A DNA stretch of 64,000 bases from an uncultured Flavobacteriaceae bacterium (GCA_937944485.1 CALDYU010000016.1:21250-85249); one strand, 5' to 3'; shown: positions 34,153 through 44,586, counted from the first letter of the stretch. The notes: a model not told the origin generated them from the letters alone. Numbers and translations are program-made.

Positions 34153-36297
34153 ATGAAAAAGAATTTTGCCTACGGATTATTTGCATTACTTATAGGAGTT
34201 GCTTCATGCAGTTTCACAAACAAAACCTTTGAGAATGATGATAAAGATAAATTGCTTATCGATATCATTTCTTATGTTTTGGCAAAACTTCATTATGAAC
34301 CTAAAGATATAAATGATGATTTTTCGGCTGAAGTTTTTGAAGATTTCATTGATGTAATTGACCCTACCAAGCGTTATTTTTTAGAGTCTGATGTAAAGGA
34401 ATTTGAAACTCAGAAATTTCAAATTGACGATCAGATAAAAAACACGGATATCACTTTTTTTAATTTAGTACATGATCGTTTGGTGCAAAGAATGAGTGAG
34501 GCCGAAATTCTCTATAAAGAAGTTTTAGAAGAACCTTTTGATTATTCGAAAGAAGAGTCAATCAATATAGAGTATGATAAAATGCCTTTTGCTCGTTCTA
34601 AAGAGGAATTGAAAGATCGTTGGAGAAAGCAATTAAAGTACGCGACCTTGAACACTTATGATTCTAAAATTTCTCATTTGAATGAGGATGCGGAAACAGC
34701 TAAAGCGCACGGTCATGATGTAAATGAAAAGGCAATGACCCCTGAAGAAGCAGAAAAATATTCACGAGAATCAACTCGAAAAACCTTAGATGAGTATTTT
34801 GATTTTGTTGCAGATTTGCAGCGTAAAGATTGGTTTTCACAATATATTAATTCTATTGTTGATGAATTTGATCCGCACACATTTTATTTAGCCCCTAGGG
34901 ATAAGGAGCGTTTTGATACGGGAATGTCTGGTAAATTTGAAGGCATTGGTGCTCGATTATTAAAGAAGAGAGAAGGCGCTAAAATTACAGATATAATCTC
35001 TGGCGGACCAGTTTGGAGAGATGCGCAACTTGAAGTAGGAGACATTATTATTAAAGTTGGTCAAGATGGTGAAGAGCCAACAGATATTGTTGGCATGCGT
35101 TTAGAAGATGCAATAGAAATGATAAAAGGCCCAAAGGGTACTATAGTTGATTTAACAGTAAAGAGAATTGATGGTTCACAAGAGGTGATTTCTATTACCA
35201 GAGATATTGTTGAGTTGGAAGAGTCTTATGCGAAATCAGCTAAAATTATTAAAGAAGATGAACGTTTCGGACTAATTAATCTACCCAAGTTTTATGTTGA
35301 TTTTGAAGACTATAGTGAGCGTAATGCGGCAACCGATGTAGCCAAAGAAGTAGAACGATTAAAGCAAGCAGGTGCAGAAGGGCTTATTTTAGATTTACGT
35401 GATAATGGTGGTGGGTCGTTAAAAACGGTTGTAGAAATGGCCGGACTTTTCATTAAAGATGGCCCAATTGTTCAGGTGCAATCTTCAGGAAAAAAAGATG
35501 TTTATGATGACAAAGATGAGCGTATTCAATGGGATGGTCCTTTGGTTATTTTGGTAAACGAACTTTCAGCATCAGCTTCTGAAATTTTAGCAGCAGCAAT
35601 GCAAGATTATAAAAGAGCCATTGTTATAGGAAGCAAGCAAACATTTGGAAAAGGCACCGTGCAAAATGTTATTGATTTGAATAATATTGTACGTAGTAAT
35701 GAAAATGGTGATTTAGGAGCCCTTAAACTAACCACACAAAAATTCTACCGTATAAATGGAGGATCTACCCAGTTAGAAGGAGTGAAAAGTGATGTGGTAG
35801 TACCGGACAGATATAGTTATATTGACATCGGAGAGCGTGATCAATCCAATCCACTGAAATGGGATAAAATTACGCCGGCCGATTATGAAATTTGGGATGG
35901 TTATATTGATTACGAACAAACCGTTGCAAATAGCTCGGCACGTATGGCTCAAAACCCTCAGATTAAACTTATTGAAGAAAACGCAAAATGGTTAAAAGAC
36001 CAACAAGATGAGCGCTTAATTTCTTTAAATTATGAAAATTATAAGAGTGAAGCAGATGAAGATAAAAAGCGAGTAGCATTTTTTAAGAAAATGAATGATT
36101 ATGATTCTCGACTGACTTTTGAGTCTTTAAAGTATGAGCAAGAACTTTTCACAAAAGATTCTATTTTAAGAGAGAAAAGAAACCGCTGGCACGAGAGTTT
36201 GGCGAAAGATGTTTATGTAGAAGAAGCCGTAAATGTTTTACAAGATCTTAAAGTAAACAATATTCGTAAAACTAAACTTGCTAGTGTAAAAGGATAG
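34153..36297 (+). CDS. prc: Tail-specific carboxy-terminal processing protease (S41)
   Basis: The 714-residue lipoprotein (ASC lipobox near Cys19) has a long N-terminal helical region, a PDZ domain (about 250-345, with KFEGIGARL and GGPVWRDAQLEVGDII) and an S41 peptidase domain. LDLRDNGGGSL lies near 413-423, the nucleophile serine in SASASEIL near 475 and the general-base lysine in GKGTVQ near 501. A DUF3340-like C-terminal part follows. It cleaves misfolded or tagged periplasmic proteins at C-terminal ends. It is monocistronic, closed by a terminator. Confidence 0.95.
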   Translation: MKKNFAYGLFALLIGVASCSFTNKTFENDDKDKLLIDIISYVLAKLHYEPKDINDDFSAEVFEDFIDVIDPTKRYFLESDVKEFETQKFQIDDQIKNTDITFFNLVHDRLVQRMSEAEILYKEVLEEPFDYSKEESINIEYDKMPFARSKEELKDRWRKQLKYATLNTYDSKISHLNEDAETAKAHGHDVNEKAMTPEEAEKYSRESTRKTLDEYFDFVADLQRKDWFSQYINSIVDEFDPHTFYLAPRDKERFDTGMSGKFEGIGARLLKKREGAKITDIISGGPVWRDAQLEVGDIIIKVGQDGEEPTDIVGMRLEDAIEMIKGPKGTIVDLTVKRIDGSQEVISITRDIVELEESYAKSAKIIKEDERFGLINLPKFYVDFEDYSERNAATDVAKEVERLKQAGAEGLILDLRDNGGGSLKTVVEMAGLFIKDGPIVQVQSSGKKDVYDDKDERIQWDGPLVILVNELSASASEILAAAMQDYKRAIVIGSKQTFGKGTVQNVIDLNNIVRSNENGDLGALKLTTQKFYRINGGSTQLEGVKSDVVVPDRYSYIDIGERDQSNPLKWDKITPADYEIWDGYIDYEQTVANSSARMAQNPQIKLIEENAKWLKDQQDERLISLNYENYKSEADEDKKRVAFFKKMNDYDSRLTFESLKYEQELFTKDSILREKRNRWHESLAKDVYVEEAVNVLQDLKVNNIRKTKLASVKG

Positions 36298-36331
36298 GCT
36301 AACGAATTTTTGAAATTAATTATATGAAACA

Positions 36332-36362
36332 AACCTCGACCTTTATTGGCCGGGGTTTTTTT
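36332..36362 (+). terminator. Terminator after prc
   Basis: A 10-position stem (AACCTCGACC with GGCCGGGGTT, one wobble and one A-C mismatch) and a six-base loop are followed by a run of seven T residues. Confidence 0.82.
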
Positions 36363-36397
36363 AAATGTATTTTTGTGATTGCAGGATAAAGATAATC

Positions 36398-37204
36398 ATG
36401 AAAATTCGAAGACCTAAGACCTATACCATACTTGTACTTATTTGTGTGATAGGTTTTTGGTGCTTTGAAAATTTCTATACTCCTGCCACCTATTCGAAAG
36501 GTGTCGAAAATGAGGCAAAAACAGTAATACCCCGATTTTTTCTGCCAAGTTCAACCACGGAGACTGTTATTTCTCATGAGCATTTTATGCTGTCTTATAA
36601 CGAATCTTATGAACAGGCAGAGTGGGTGGCCTATTTACTTAAAAAAGAGCACTTGACCTATGACGACAGAAAAAGGCCTTATTTTATTGAAGACCCTAAA
36701 ATAAAAAGTAAATCTGCAGACTGGCGAAATTATAAAGGTTCTGGTTATGATCGCGGACATTTATGCCCGGCAGGAGATCGCAGGTTTTCAGAACAAGCGT
36801 ATAATGAAACTTTTTATACTAGTAATATTAGTCCGCAGCTTAGTGATTTTAACGCAGGAGTGTGGAACAGGCTCGAAGGTCTTATTCGGCAATGGGCAAA
36901 AAAGTACGACACTATTTTTGTTGTAACCGGAGGTGTTTTGAAAAACGGATTACATACTATTGGAGAAGAAGATGTTGTGGTACCAGAGTATTATTACAAA
37001 ATTGTAGCAAGAGGAGATGTAGATAATTTAAAATTGATAGGGTTTTTGCTTTCGAGCAAAGAGAGTAGTAAATCTTTAAAATCATTTGTGGTTTCGATTG
37101 ATCAAATTGAAGAGGTTACCGGTATTGACTTTTTTCCATTACTTCCAGATGGAATCGAAGCTAATTTAGAAAAAGACGTTTTAGAGAAAAATTGGAAATT
37201 CTAA
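36398..37204 (+). CDS. DNA/RNA non-specific endonuclease, membrane-anchored or secreted
   Basis: I choose ATG 36398, giving 268 residues with a single N-terminal hydrophobic segment (about 9-25), because the ATG at 36365 lies too near the terminator of prc. The domain is a beta-beta-alpha-metal nuclease (NUC1/EndA type): YDRGHLCPAGDR near 118-129 with His121 as general base, and DFNAGVWNRLE near 151-160 with the Asn and Glu metal site. It would degrade nucleic acids outside the cytoplasm. It stands alone, convergent with rodA. Confidence 0.92.
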   Translation: MKIRRPKTYTILVLICVIGFWCFENFYTPATYSKGVENEAKTVIPRFFLPSSTTETVISHEHFMLSYNESYEQAEWVAYLLKKEHLTYDDRKRPYFIEDPKIKSKSADWRNYKGSGYDRGHLCPAGDRRFSEQAYNETFYTSNISPQLSDFNAGVWNRLEGLIRQWAKKYDTIFVVTGGVLKNGLHTIGEEDVVVPEYYYKIVARGDVDNLKLIGFLLSSKESSKSLKSFVVSIDQIEEVTGIDFFPLLPDGIEANLEKDVLEKNWKF

Positions 37205-37214
37205 GAAAACCTTG

Positions 37215-38498
37215 TTAAATACCTTCCTTCAATCGGTTTGAATCTAATTTTAAAAAAATAAATAATAATACAGAAAAGAACAATAGCCCTGAACCTCCAT
37301 AACTAAAGAAAGGTAACGGAATTCCGATGGTGGGTAAGATTCCAATCACCATTCCAATATTGATAAAATAATGAATGAATAGTATTGATATTACGCCATA
37401 ACCATACATGCGACTAAAGGGTCTTTTTTGGCGTTCTGCTAAATATACAAGCCGTAAAAGTAGCAAGGTAAAAAGCAATACAACTGTTGATGTTCCTAGA
37501 AAGCCCCATTCTTCACCTACCGTACTAAAAATATAATCTGTTTCTTGTTCAGGTACAAAGTCTCCCTTTGTTCGTGTCCCTTCTAAGAAGCCCTTTCCAT
37601 AGAGACCCCCTGACTCAATAGCTTTCTCTGATTGATACGTATTGTAGCCGATAGTTTTTCTAATACGTTCTAATTTTTGCGGGTCTTTTTCTAATCGTAA
37701 CCATAAGCTGAAACGATCTCGGTGACGTTGTTCAAAAACATTGTCAAAAACGAAATTTACGGAGAACGAAAAGGCGATAGCAATAACAAGGATAGTAATG
37801 AGCGGAAAGATCGGTATTTTATAGCTTTCTCTTTTAAATAGAAAAAAGAGGATAAGAAATAGGATAAGAAAAATAGATACCCAAATAGTGCCAAACATTA
37901 GTGTGGTAACAAACACAGTAATTGCTAACAAAGCTATGGCTAGATAATAGAGTGGGAGTCCTTCTCTAAAAATCACAAAAAACATTGCGAAAAATACCAT
38001 AGCACTACCAGGATCCGGTTGTGGAATAATAAGTAATGCAGGTATGATTACCACTAAACATGCTACGAGTTGATCTTTAGTGCGTTTAATATCTGTTTGT
38101 ATGTCACAAAGATATTTGGCTAAGGCTAAGGCCGTTGCAACCTTTGCTAATTCTGAAGGTTGTAAGTTAAAGAAACCAAGGTCATACCATGAAGTTGCAC
38201 CGGCTATTGTCTTACCAAAGACAAACAAGCCCAACAGTAAAACTATAGCGCCTATATAAAATATACTTGAAAAACGTTCATAAAAGCCCGATTCAAGCGA
38301 CAGTACTACTATAATTGCCACAAAAGCAACTCCAATAAAGAAAAGTTGCTTACCATGTAATGTTCCAAAATCAAAAATAGACCTGTCAACTTCTGTAAAT
38401 GTGCTTGAGTAGATATTTACCCATCCCATACTTACTAAGGTTATAAAAATAAATATGGTAAGCCAATCGATTCGTTTTAGAACACTTTTTCCAGCCAT
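37215..38498 (-). CDS. rodA: Rod shape-determining peptidoglycan polymerase RodA
   Basis: The 427-residue SEDS-family protein has around 10 membrane segments with DWLTIFIF near the start, GATSWYDLGFFNLQPSELAK near 104-123, and a late GIPLPFFSYGGSGLL block near 395-410. SEDS proteins polymerise glycan strands in complex with a class B PBP. It lies 10 bases downstream of the mrdA stop and closes the rod-shape operon. Confidence 0.95.
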   Translation of the reverse strand: MAGKSVLKRIDWLTIFIFITLVSMGWVNIYSSTFTEVDRSIFDFGTLHGKQLFFIGVAFVAIIVVLSLESGFYERFSSIFYIGAIVLLLGLFVFGKTIAGATSWYDLGFFNLQPSELAKVATALALAKYLCDIQTDIKRTKDQLVACLVVIIPALLIIPQPDPGSAMVFFAMFFVIFREGLPLYYLAIALLAITVFVTTLMFGTIWVSIFLILFLILFFLFKRESYKIPIFPLITILVIAIAFSFSVNFVFDNVFEQRHRDRFSLWLRLEKDPQKLERIRKTIGYNTYQSEKAIESGGLYGKGFLEGTRTKGDFVPEQETDYIFSTVGEEWGFLGTSTVVLLFTLLLLRLVYLAERQKRPFSRMYGYGVISILFIHYFINIGMVIGILPTIGIPLPFFSYGGSGLLFFSVLLFIFLKLDSNRLKEGI

Positions 38499-38507
38499 AC
38501 CTAATTT

Positions 38508-40427
38508 TTATTTAGAAGCGGGTACGCTGGGTTTTGGTTTAATGGCATGTTTGCTCCAATCGTATTCATTAATCTTGAATTCTTCACCGCTATACGGTTT
38601 AGCGTATTCAGATTCTAAGGTGCGCTCGAGCATACGCTTTTCAAGATCTTTACGGGTAATCTCTCCTTTAAGATACTTTTCAATTAATAGAGAAGCAATG
38701 TGACCTGCATATCTAGCACCGTAATACCCGTTTTGAATATAAACGGCAATCGCAATTTTTGGGTTTTCAACAGGAGCAAATGCCACAAAAACAGAGTTGT
38801 CGGTTAATTGCGTTTTTACACTATCAATGACTGTAAAATTTTCTACCGTTCCTGTTTTTCCGGCTATTGTAATATCAGGAATTTGAATCCATTTGGCGGT
38901 ACCTTTTGTATACACGTTGGCCATGCCTTGAATAACAGGTTCAAAATGCTTTTTGTCAATACTCGTATATTTTTTTTCTAAAAATGCAGGATTAGTAATA
39001 TCTTTTCCTTCAACTTTTTTCAGAATGTGCGGGGTGTAAAAATACCCGCGATTTGCAATTGCGGCGGTCATATTTGCTAGCTGAATAGGTGTCACATTTA
39101 CTTCACCTTGCCCTATTGCATTGGAGTAAGTCGTTATAGCTGACCATCTTCTATTACCCTCTCCATACCACCTATTATATAATTTTGTACTGGGTACACT
39201 TCCAGGTCTTCCTGTATAAAGGTCAGATCCGAGATATGAACCAAGGCCAAAACTTCTAACATGTTTTTCCCACGTATCCATTGCTTCAGTGTTAGAAGAA
39301 AATTTTTCAAATACTCTTTTGTAAGCACCTACGAAATAAGCATTACATGATTCATAAATTCCGATATTTAAATTTCGAGTTCCACCACCACAGTGGCAGC
39401 CTTTTTTATTTCTTCCAATGTAGAAACCATTATAGCATTTAAATGAAGTGGAAGGAGTAATTACACCTTCTTGCAGTGCAATAAGGGCGTTTATGGCTTT
39501 GAAAGGAGAGCCAGGGCTTTTTTCAAACGAAATAGATCGGTCAAAAGTAGGTTTAGAAATAGAATCATAGTGTAATTTACTATAATTTGCAGAGCGCTTT
39601 CGACCTACCAATAGTGATGGATCGTAGGTGGGGCCAGAGATCAGGGTTAAAATTTCGCCTGATGATGGTTCGATAGCAACCACTCCTCCCCATTTACCAT
39701 GCATTAATTTTTCACCATATTCTTGCAAATCTTTGTCAATGGTAAGGCTTATTTGTTTTCCTTGCTTTGGTTGTACGTCTAAGATACCATCTTTGTATTT
39801 ACCTATATCTCGGTTGAACCTGTCTTTTTGAATGTATTGCACTCCTTTAGTTCCGCGTAAGGTGTCTTCATATACTTTTTCAACTCCCGTTCGGCCAGTC
39901 AGTTCACCTTGCACATAATAAGGGTTTTTCGCTAAATCTCGATCGTTAACCTCACTAATATATCCGAAAACATTGGCACCAGCTGAGGTGTCATAATAAC
40001 GAAGAGATCTTTTTTGAATATAAAAACCTGTAAACCTTCTCATTTTTTCTTGAAGCCGCGCATAATCTTGTTTCGATAACTGATGCACAATAACTGAAGG
40101 CAATCTTGGAGAATATACGCGCGCTTTTTTTAGCCTTTTCGTAAAGCTATTTTTATCCATATTAAGCAATCGACAAAACTCTAAGGTATCTAAAGCTTTT
40201 ACTTCTCGAGGAATAACCATGACATCATAAGCTGGGTCATTGCCAACAAGTAGTTTGCCATTTCGATCATAGATATATCCTCGTTCTGGATAGTCATATA
40301 TAGCTTTTATAGCTGGGTCATCTAATACTTGATCTGGGGAAAAACGAAATATTTGCAGGTACGATAGCCGGCCAATAAAAGTGATGCCAATGAGGATAAT
40401 AATTGAAGAAAGCAGAAATTTTTTCAT
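38508..40427 (-). CDS. mrdA: Penicillin-binding protein 2
   Basis: This 639-residue transpeptidase has an N-terminal membrane anchor, a PBP dimer domain (about 40-200) and a transpeptidase domain with the serine in SPFK (307-310), SCN at 360-362 and KTG in AGKTGTVENF near 525. It partners RodA in side-wall synthesis. A cysteine/histidine cluster (Cys331, Cys344, His345, Cys346, Cys361) lies where E. coli PBP2 binds zinc. The gene is 60 bases downstream of mreD. Confidence 0.95.
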   Translation of the reverse strand: MKKFLLSSIIILIGITFIGRLSYLQIFRFSPDQVLDDPAIKAIYDYPERGYIYDRNGKLLVGNDPAYDVMVIPREVKALDTLEFCRLLNMDKNSFTKRLKKARVYSPRLPSVIVHQLSKQDYARLQEKMRRFTGFYIQKRSLRYYDTSAGANVFGYISEVNDRDLAKNPYYVQGELTGRTGVEKVYEDTLRGTKGVQYIQKDRFNRDIGKYKDGILDVQPKQGKQISLTIDKDLQEYGEKLMHGKWGGVVAIEPSSGEILTLISGPTYDPSLLVGRKRSANYSKLHYDSISKPTFDRSISFEKSPGSPFKAINALIALQEGVITPSTSFKCYNGFYIGRNKKGCHCGGGTRNLNIGIYESCNAYFVGAYKRVFEKFSSNTEAMDTWEKHVRSFGLGSYLGSDLYTGRPGSVPSTKLYNRWYGEGNRRWSAITTYSNAIGQGEVNVTPIQLANMTAAIANRGYFYTPHILKKVEGKDITNPAFLEKKYTSIDKKHFEPVIQGMANVYTKGTAKWIQIPDITIAGKTGTVENFTVIDSVKTQLTDNSVFVAFAPVENPKIAIAVYIQNGYYGARYAGHIASLLIEKYLKGEITRKDLEKRMLERTLESEYAKPYSGEEFKINEYDWSKHAIKPKPSVPASK

Positions 40428-40487
40428 GTCTATAATTCTGTTGACTTACCTCGATTAACATAATAATATGATAATCACAATGGGTTT

Positions 40488-40997
40488 TTATTCTTTTTTC
40501 GAACTAAAAAGGGTTCTAAATAACAAGCAAAGTACGAAAGTTGCCAAACTTATTGCGAGTACCTTTTTCAAAATTAGCAGCAAATTAGCTAAACTAAAAA
40601 TTTCTAAACTAAAGAAGACTAAATGATGTACTAGTATTAATAACGCTAAAAAAGTGATTTGTTGTACTTGCGTTGCATTGGTTAATTTGAAACTTTGAAA
40701 CTCATAATTCACACCAAAAACAAAGCGCATAATTACAGGGCGTAAATAAGCTATTGTGCATGTTGCAGCCGCATGAATTGCCATAGTATCACTAAAGAAA
40801 TCAATAGAAAGCCCTAATAAAAAACTAAGCCCAATAAATAAGGCTCTTTGTTGATTAATAGGATACCAGTATAAGAATAAGATATAAATCATCGGATTAA
40901 TAAATCCGAAAAAATTAAGTCTATTAAATACAAGTACTTGCACTAAAACTAAAAGTGTAAAGCGAATGATATTGATGAAATAAGAATTGCTAATCAT
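40488..40997 (-). CDS. mreD: Rod shape-determining protein MreD
   Basis: The 169-residue protein has about five membrane segments; the pattern FINPMIYILFLYWYP and the GLSIDFF segment fit MreD of Bacteroidota. It anchors the MreBCD complex in the inner membrane. Its first base coincides with the last base of mreC, so the genes are translationally coupled. Confidence 0.9.
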   Translation of the reverse strand: MISNSYFINIIRFTLLVLVQVLVFNRLNFFGFINPMIYILFLYWYPINQQRALFIGLSFLLGLSIDFFSDTMAIHAAATCTIAYLRPVIMRFVFGVNYEFQSFKLTNATQVQQITFLALLILVHHLVFFSLEIFSLANLLLILKKVLAISLATFVLCLLFRTLFSSKKE

Positions 40998-41806
40998 TAT
41001 TCAACCTTTGCTTCTAGTTCGAGAATCTCTTGCTTATTTTTATTTTCTATGACATATACATTTTTGATATTCGTCATGTCATTAAAAAGACCAACTTCAA
41101 TACGCCAAAAACTTTTAGAATCATTCAGATCAAACTTTTTAATTGTGCCAATAGGAATATTTTCAGGAAAAATACTGCTCATGCCCCCAGTTACTATAGT
41201 GTCTCCAATGACTAGCGATACTAATCTTGGAATATCAACTAGTTGCACCGTATTGTAGTCTTCACCATTCCAAATTAAAGAACCAAAGTTATTGGTATGT
41301 AGTAATTTGGCATTTATACTTGATTGTTCATTCAAGATGCTTTGTACTGTAGCAAAACCATTTGAAGTGTTTTCTATTATGCCAAGTACGCCTTTTGAAG
41401 AAATGACGCCCATGTCTTGCGTGACTCCGTCTTTTTCACCTTTATTTATGGTGATATAATTTCTCGGACTTGCATAACTATTTTTAATAACCTTACTAGA
41501 AGTCACCGTATATATCAATTGTGCAGAATCAATTTGAGAGGATACATTTGGTTTTTTATTGAGTAAAAGAAAACGTAATCTCTCATTTTCTTCTACCAAA
41601 CTTTCATTTTCTTTTCTTAAACTGAAGTAAGCTGTAATACCTTCTGAAGCATTATAGATGTTACCTGAAATCCAACTTGAAGAGTTGAAAAAACGAGAAT
41701 GGTGGTACGAATGCGTTTGAATTGTAAATGCGAGTGCGATGATCATGAAAAAGATATAAAGCAGAAAATTGCTATATCTTAAAATAAAATTGATGATCTT
41801 TTGCAT
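40997..41806 (-). CDS. mreC: Rod shape-determining protein MreC
   Basis: The 269-residue protein has a membrane segment (about 12-30), a short coiled coil (about 55-80, LRKENESLVEENERLRFLL) and a beta-sandwich domain (about 100-260), with NYITINKGEKDGVTQDMGVIS and IGTIKKFDL. It links MreB to the periplasmic synthesis enzymes. Spacing to mreB is 52 bases. Confidence 0.94.
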   Translation of the reverse strand: MQKIINFILRYSNFLLYIFFMIIALAFTIQTHSYHHSRFFNSSSWISGNIYNASEGITAYFSLRKENESLVEENERLRFLLLNKKPNVSSQIDSAQLIYTVTSSKVIKNSYASPRNYITINKGEKDGVTQDMGVISSKGVLGIIENTSNGFATVQSILNEQSSINAKLLHTNNFGSLIWNGEDYNTVQLVDIPRLVSLVIGDTIVTGGMSSIFPENIPIGTIKKFDLNDSKSFWRIEVGLFNDMTNIKNVYVIENKNKQEILELEAKVE

Positions 41807-41858
41807 GCACTATAGTTTAATATACGCTGTACAAATTGTAATGAAAATAAAAGTATTT

Positions 41859-42887
41859 CTATTTGATCAAAATACTTTTGTAGCGTTCTAAGTTTTTTAA
41901 TGCAATTCCAGTACCACGAACTACAGCTCTTAATGGATCTTCAGCGATGTAGACTGGTAAATCTGTTTTTTGAGACAATCTTCGATCCAGTCCCCGTAAC
42001 ATTGACCCGCCACCAGCTAGATAAATACCTGTATTATAAATATCGGCAGCCAATTCAGGCGGAGTTTGAGACAACGTTTCCATAACCGCATCTTCTACAC
42101 GAAGTATTGACTTATCTAGAGCCTTTGCAATTTCTCGATAAGAAATTTGCACTTGTTTTGGCTTCCCTGTAAGTAAATCACGACCTTGAACCGACCTTTC
42201 ATCTGGTGGAGTTTGTAAATCTTCCGTTGCCGAACCTATTTCAATTTTTATATTTTCTGCAGTGCTTTCACCCACGTATAAATTATGCTGTGTTCGCATG
42301 TAATAGATAATATCATTAGTAAAAACATCACCTGCAATCTTTACCGATTTATCACAAACAATACCTCCCAGAGCAATCACAGCAATCTCAGTGGTACCAC
42401 CGCCTATATCGACAATCATATTTCCTTTGGGCTGCATGATATCTAAACCGATACCTATAGCGGCGGCCATAGGTTCATGAATTAAGTATACCTCCTTTCC
42501 GTTTACACGTTCAGCAGATTCTTTTACCGCTCTCATTTCTACCTCAGTAATTCCAGAAGGAATACAAATAACCATTCTTAATGCTGGAGGAAACCATTTT
42601 TTCTTTAATGCTGGAATGTTCTTTATGAACATATTAATCATCTTTTCAGAAGCATCAAAATCGGCAATTACTCCATCTTTAAGGGGTCGAATGGTTTTTA
42701 TATTCTCATGTGTTTTGCCCTGCATCATATTAGCTTCTCTACCTACAGCAATAATTTTTCCTGTAATGCGGTCTCTAGCTACAATTGATGGACTGTCAAC
42801 TACAACTTTGTCTAAATGAATGATAAGGGTATTCGCCGTACCTAAGTCAATGGCAATTTCCTCGGTTAAGAAATCAAAAAATCCCAT
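41859..42887 (-). CDS. mreB: Rod shape-determining actin homologue MreB
   Basis: The 342-residue protein shows actin-fold ATP sites: DLGTANTLI (14-22), MIVDIGGGTTEIAVIALGG near 157-175, and GGGSMLRGLD near 289-298. It polymerises under the membrane and positions wall synthesis. It heads mreBCD-mrdA-rodA. The gap of 65 bases to purH leaves it unclear whether purH shares the transcript. Confidence 0.97.
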   Translation of the reverse strand: MGFFDFLTEEIAIDLGTANTLIIHLDKVVVDSPSIVARDRITGKIIAVGREANMMQGKTHENIKTIRPLKDGVIADFDASEKMINMFIKNIPALKKKWFPPALRMVICIPSGITEVEMRAVKESAERVNGKEVYLIHEPMAAAIGIGLDIMQPKGNMIVDIGGGTTEIAVIALGGIVCDKSVKIAGDVFTNDIIYYMRTQHNLYVGESTAENIKIEIGSATEDLQTPPDERSVQGRDLLTGKPKQVQISYREIAKALDKSILRVEDAVMETLSQTPPELAADIYNTGIYLAGGGSMLRGLDRRLSQKTDLPVYIAEDPLRAVVRGTGIALKNLERYKSILIK

Positions 42888-42952
42888 TTTTAATTTGTTT
42901 GGTTATGTTACATGAATGCGTGGGGTGCATTTCATCGACAAAAGTAATAAAA

Positions 42953-44482
42953 TTAATGCTTGAAATGACGCGTGCCCGTCATAACCATGGCAATATTGTT
43001 TTCATTACAATAATCTATACTTAATTGGTCTTTGATTGAACCACCTGGTTGTATGACACTGGTAATGCCACTTTTATGTGCAATTTCTACACAATCAGGG
43101 AAAGGAAAGAAGGCATCGCTGGCCATTACCGCACCGTCGATATCAAAATTAAAAGATTTTGCTTTGTGAATAGCTTGATTAAGGGCATCTACGCGAGAAG
43201 TTTGCCCTGTTCCACTGGCACATAATTGCTTGTTTTTCGCGATAACAATGGTATTCGATTTCGTGTGTTTGCACAGCTTTGAAGCAAAAATAAGATCTTC
43301 AATTTCGGCAGTAGATGGCGATTTTACGGTTACCGTGGTCAAATCTTCTTTAGTGTCCGTTTTATGATCTTTTTCTTGAAGAAGCATTCCGTTTAAACAA
43401 GTTCTAACAATCATCTCAGGCATTGCAACTTCATTTTGAACAAGAATGATTCTATTTTTTTTGCCTTTTAAAATTTCAAGGGCGTCGTCGGCATAACTTG
43501 GTGCGATTACCACTTCGCAAAACAGTTGGTGAATTTCTTCAGCAGTTGCCTTATCAATTTGCTTGTTACTAATCAATACACCACCGAAAGCAGAAACCGG
43601 ATCTCCTGCCAGCGCGTCAACATAAGCTTGATGTAAGCTATCTCTTTGCGCCAATCCGCAAGCATTGTTATGCTTTAAAATAGCGAATGTCGGCGCATCA
43701 TTTTTAAATTCAAGCATTAAATTTACGGCAGCATCGACATCAAGAAGGTTATTATAAGAGAGTTCTTTTCCGTGCAGTTTTGAAAACATAGCGTCAAAAT
43801 CTCCAAAGAAAAAACCTTTTTGATGTGGGTTTTCGCCATATCGCAATACCTTACCTTTGGTTTCACTTACTTTTAAGGCAGCGAGATCATGGTTGGCATT
43901 GAAATAGTTGAAAATAGCAGTGTCATAATGTGATGAAATATTGAATGACTTTGCCGCAAAACGCTTGCGATCTTCTAATGTAGTACTTCCGCTTCCTGAC
44001 GAAATCAGTTCTAATACTTCACCGTAATCTTCCATCGAAGAAACACATAGCACGTCTTTATAGTTTTTGGCTGCAGCACGAATCAACGAAATACCTCCGA
44101 TATCAATCTTTTCAATAATATCTTGTTCCGAAGCACCACTCGCAACTGTTTTTTCAAAAGGATATAAATCAACTATAACAATATCTAACTGCGGTATTTC
44201 AAACTCTTCTAATTGAGCAACATCTCCTTCATGATCTTGACGATTTAAGATGCCTCCAAATACTTTTGGATGCAATGTTTTCACACGGCCTCCAAGAATC
44301 GAAGGATAGCTTGTGACATCTTCAACAGGTACTACTTCAATACCTAAGTTTCGTATAAATTTTTCGGTGCCTCCAGTGGAGTAGATCGTTATTCCCAATT
44401 CATTAAACTTTCTTACAATAGGTTCAAGTCCATCTTTATGAAATACTGAAATTAGGGCTGAGGTAGCTTTTTTGGTGCTCAT
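42953..44482 (-). CDS. purH: Bifunctional AICAR transformylase / IMP cyclohydrolase
   Basis: The 509-residue protein does the last two steps of IMP synthesis. The N-terminal MGS-like cyclohydrolase (1-about 190) shows STGGTEKFI (35-43) and GGRVKTLHPKVFGGIL near 64-79; the transformylase part shows KHNNACGLA near 264-272 and SDAFFPFPD near 452-460. Length is typical. A TACTTTTG box on the minus strand at 44525-44518 is a candidate -7 promoter element. Confidence 0.96.
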   Translation of the reverse strand: MSTKKATSALISVFHKDGLEPIVRKFNELGITIYSTGGTEKFIRNLGIEVVPVEDVTSYPSILGGRVKTLHPKVFGGILNRQDHEGDVAQLEEFEIPQLDIVIVDLYPFEKTVASGASEQDIIEKIDIGGISLIRAAAKNYKDVLCVSSMEDYGEVLELISSGSGSTTLEDRKRFAAKSFNISSHYDTAIFNYFNANHDLAALKVSETKGKVLRYGENPHQKGFFFGDFDAMFSKLHGKELSYNNLLDVDAAVNLMLEFKNDAPTFAILKHNNACGLAQRDSLHQAYVDALAGDPVSAFGGVLISNKQIDKATAEEIHQLFCEVVIAPSYADDALEILKGKKNRIILVQNEVAMPEMIVRTCLNGMLLQEKDHKTDTKEDLTTVTVKSPSTAEIEDLIFASKLCKHTKSNTIVIAKNKQLCASGTGQTSRVDALNQAIHKAKSFNFDIDGAVMASDAFFPFPDCVEIAHKSGITSVIQPGGSIKDQLSIDYCNENNIAMVMTGTRHFKH

Positions 44483-44586
44483 TTGTTGTCTGCTAATTGT
44501 TAGGTTGTGTAAGCAAACAAAAGTACTTTTTTACAAAGGAAAAAATGAGTCAGGTTATCAACAAAAAGAGCAAAGTTTTGAACTGT

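Noticed and set aside
36365..36397. Longer start of the endonuclease
   Set aside because: It is only a few bases beyond the terminator of prc and adds Cys-rich residues not expected before the signal segment.
44518..44537. Complete promoter of purH (TTTG and TACTTTTG on the minus strand)
   Set aside because: The spacing between the two elements is only 8 bases; only the -7 box may be real.
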